This document shows, in pieces, positions 61,343-64,000 of a stretch of 64,000 nucleotides of DNA. Positions within the stretch are counted from its first letter, which is position 1. The number at the start of each line of letters is the position of its first letter. The DNA lies in the NCBI RefSeq assembly GCF_020085105.1, contig NC_058059.1, positions 28,014,471 through 28,078,470 of the forward strand. The letters are read 5' to 3'. Source of the DNA: Siniperca chuatsi. Lineage: Eukaryota > Chordata > Actinopteri > Centrarchiformes > Sinipercidae. The position numbers were made by a program, and so were the translations under genes. The notes beneath the pieces are model-generated. The model was not told the origin of the DNA. It made no database searches and worked only from the letters and a program-made list of their open reading frames with translations.

Positions 61343-61490
61343 TTGCTCATGGTGGGATTTGTTGGGTTTCTGTAAATAATATTATAGAGAAACATCTAGA
61401 CCTGCTCTGTAGGAAAAGTGCCCTGAGATAACTTCTGCTATGATTTGGCGCTATATAAACAAAACACTGAATTGAATTGAACTGAATCAT
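61343..61490 (+). repeat. L2-type LINE 3' tail fragment
   Basis: GCTTGCTCATGGTGGGATTT to GGCGCTATATAAACAAAACA and ATTGAATTGAA. Same tail as 35050-35275. Confidence 0.8.
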
Positions 61491-63072
61491 ATGCAGCAAA
61501 CTAATTTGTATTGCCCCCTAACCTCATGCCAAATCATACACAAGAACTCTCAAAGTCTAAAAGGCATATTACTATGAAATTTAATGCGCAGATTAATGCT
61601 CCCCAGAAGACAAACCCTTATGATTTGGGATACTCTAATAAAGATCTAATTGTTGTTGTTGTTGTCATGAAATCTGCGGAGCATCCAAGAGGATAAACCC
61701 TTTTTATTTTAATGACCCCATAACAGAAAATATCAGTCCAACAAGCTGATTGCTGAGCTGTTTTCTTGTTCACCACAAGATGAGCCCCTTCCATTTTGGA
61801 CTTCAAGCTCGGGATTTTTTGTTTTATTTGTCGCGGCAGCAATCAATAAATCAAATGCTCTGAAAAAATAAGAGAAAAATCCAGTATCTGTGGCTGTCGC
61901 AGGCTAACCTACCTGCCTGTCCACCTACATACCTGTCTGCCTGTGCACTCTGCCCGTGCACTCATTGCACATGAAAATGTGTTTTGGGGGAGGGGCTTTG
62001 GAGGGACGCCTGAAGGGAGGGGGTGGGATTTTTTTGGTTGGATACTTTCAAAATCTAGCTGTCTCTTGCTAGTTTCTCCAACGTTACCTACGCTAGCTGT
62101 AAGGCCTTTGTTATCCAGTGACTCATTTCCAAAGATGGTTTCAGCAAGTTGCCATGTGCAACAACAGCTTCAAGGACTATAAAAAGCCAATTGTAAATGA
62201 CAGTGATGTGGCCTAACCACAGTGTCCCAAAGACAAATGTCCTTTCTATATCACTTCTGACAGTCTCTCCCAGCCTGTAGCCATGTAAGGCCTCTCAGTC
62301 ACAAATAGCCTGGGACAGTCCTGATCCTACAGTTGACATTGCGGCAACTCCCAAACCAACAGCTTGGACTGTCTTTCTGAGAGGAGCAACAATTCAAAGA
62401 AGGTGGGGGTCTTTAGAGGGAACACCGAAATAGACATGCCAGTATTCAATGCTGGGAGAAGTGCAGAGAGAGAGAGAAGTGATTGTGTGGGCATTGTAAT
62501 AGCTACGAGCTGGGATCCTCTGGGAACAAATGCTATGTACAGGTGCACCGTTGAAAGGTTCAGGTCTCTATTCATCGATTGCTACCTGATCTTGTCAGTT
62601 GTACTGTGGAGCTTCACAAGTCATCTATAAAGGGATATCACCGTGTTCTTTAGCTGACACAATAAGCCGAGACTCAGTTCTCCGCTCACAGCTGGAACTG
62701 TAGCTGGATTTGGCAGGAGGCAGCCAAGTATGAACCCACTGGATGGTGATGTTCACTGGTTGGTCAGTCTATGGCTGAATCCAAATGTCCACCCTCTGGA
62801 CTTACATACTGAGCCCTCGAAGACTTGGTCATATGTTCCATGACATGTTCACCATCTGTGAGGGCGCTGTGCCGTGACAGGATAAAACATGTTTTGTGAC
62901 AAGAGTTTAGACCTCAGTCATTTCCATGGAAATGAAAGTAAGTTCTGGACCCGGTAACCCAGCAAACAAATTTCTAAATGGTTGTTAACAGTATCAACCA
63001 CAGGTGGCGCTATTCAGAGGCTAGAATGGTCATGAAAATATTATGCTGCAGCTTTATCTCTCTCTCTCTCTC

Positions 63073-63292
63073 CGCCCACCCTGAGTCTGGTTCTGCCCGA
63101 GGTTTCTGCCTCTTAAAGGAAGTTTTTCCTTGCCGCTGTCGCCAAGTGCTTGCTCATGGTGGGATTAGTTGGGTCTCTGTAAATAATATTATAAAGAGTT
63201 CGGTCTAGACCTGCTCTGTAGGAAAAGTGCAATGAGATAACTTCTGTTATGAATTAGCGCTATATAAATAAAGTTGAATTGAAATTGAAAAA
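63073..63292 (+). repeat. L2-type LINE 3' tail fragment
   Basis: CCGCCCACCCTGAGTCTGGT to GCGCTATATAAATAAAGTTG. It is the most complete isolated tail copy in the window and is followed by a degenerate SINE-like stretch to about 63450. Confidence 0.82.
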
Positions 63293-64000
63293 ATCATCGA
63301 TCCCGGCTTCCCTCATCGGTGTGTCATCAGTGTGTGAATGCTTAGTTAGTTTCGTTGTTCTCATGAGCAGTTGGCATCTGCCATCACTGGGGGAACGTGA
63401 TATGTAGTGTGAAGCGCTTTGAGTAGAAGAAGTACAGGCCATTTCCATTCATTTGTTGAGTCACTGTTGTCATGCTTTGAATGGCTGAGAGTGTGTTTAT
63501 TAATCTATATTCCACCTCACCTACATGAGCCAAAATAGCAGGTGAGCGTGGAGATTCCCACCTGTATGCTATATATTCATATGTCAATGCATGTAGCAAC
63601 CCAGTCACTAGGGCCATGCCTCACCTTCTTATATATTTAGATAGGCCAACAAAACATGAATGAATAAAGGAGACAGTATTTTGCCACTGTGTGAAGGCTT
63701 AGAGCCTCATGTAGGAAAATTGAACTTACCGAAAACTGAACTTTTTATTGACAGTTAAGTGAATAAAGTATAAAAAAATAATTTAATAATTATTTTTTAA
63801 TAATTAAAAAGATTTTAAGGACTTGTTTGAAAGTTGAGTTAAAGAACGCCACTGGCGATCTTGCTGGTATCTGGCTGTGGAAGTGTTGCCATTCGAATTC
63901 TTCTTGATCTAAGTGCTGCAATAGACACAACTCTTACAGATACAGCCCTTCCCTCTCTGACAGAGCGTTTTCTGTGAGATATGGTTCCATATCAGGCCTC

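Larger units (their letters stand above)
60397..64000. other. Tropomyosin intron 1 (partial)
   Basis: No exon. It contains L2 3' tails at 61343-61490 and 63073-63292 and a SINE fragment at about 63300-63450. Exon 1a must be further right. Confidence 0.6.

Overview
The window is vertebrate nuclear DNA, almost certainly from a teleost fish. The coding content is split into short exons with GT-AG introns. Tc1-type transposons with typical fish terminal repeats, L2-type LINE 3' tails, a Penelope-like element, tRNA-derived SINE sequence, MITEs and long CA/TA microsatellites fill the rest. There is no bacterial, phage, operon or CRISPR signal.

Three protein-coding genes are recognisable, all on the minus strand. 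(1) purg (9312-10340) is an intron-less coding region for a Pur-family single-stranded nucleic-acid binding protein. (2) il6st/gp130 (coding 11896-31647) has 15 coding exons that I could join with consistent splice phases into a 903-residue cytokine receptor: signal peptide, Ig-like domain, cytokine-receptor module with WSxWS, three further FNIII domains, transmembrane segment, Box 1, Box 2 and tyrosine-based STAT3/SHP2 motifs. (3) A tropomyosin gene, most like TPM2 (beta), occupies 40943 to beyond 60396. It keeps both mutually exclusive exon pairs (6a/6b and 9a/9d), an internal exon 1b with its own promoter (248-residue isoform), and exon 2 of the long isoform. The distal first exon 1a must lie beyond base 64000.

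Layout: 1-9311 has no confident gene (possible purg 3' UTR and one Penelope-like insertion). 9312-10340 is purg. About 11.3-32.3 kb is il6st, with introns carrying Tc1, LINE, MITE and microsatellite sequence. About 32.3-40.9 kb is a repeat-rich intergenic block with nested insertions (a Penelope-like element inside a Tc1 element; a MITE inside an L2 LINE). About 40.9 kb to the end is the tropomyosin locus. il6st is transcribed towards purg, and its probable polyadenylation site is about 1 kb upstream of the purg start.

The three genes do not form a pathway. From memory, their human counterparts lie on 8p (PURG), 5q (IL6ST) and 9p (TPM2), regions often joined in an ancestral vertebrate linkage group, so the neighbourhood looks like conserved synteny. 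I did not find a convincing new biological system. The best leads are structural: Penelope-like insertions sharing a 5' boundary, a Tc1 derivative with an inverted internal junction present at two loci, and a 12-bp tandem array next to a tropomyosin splice acceptor.
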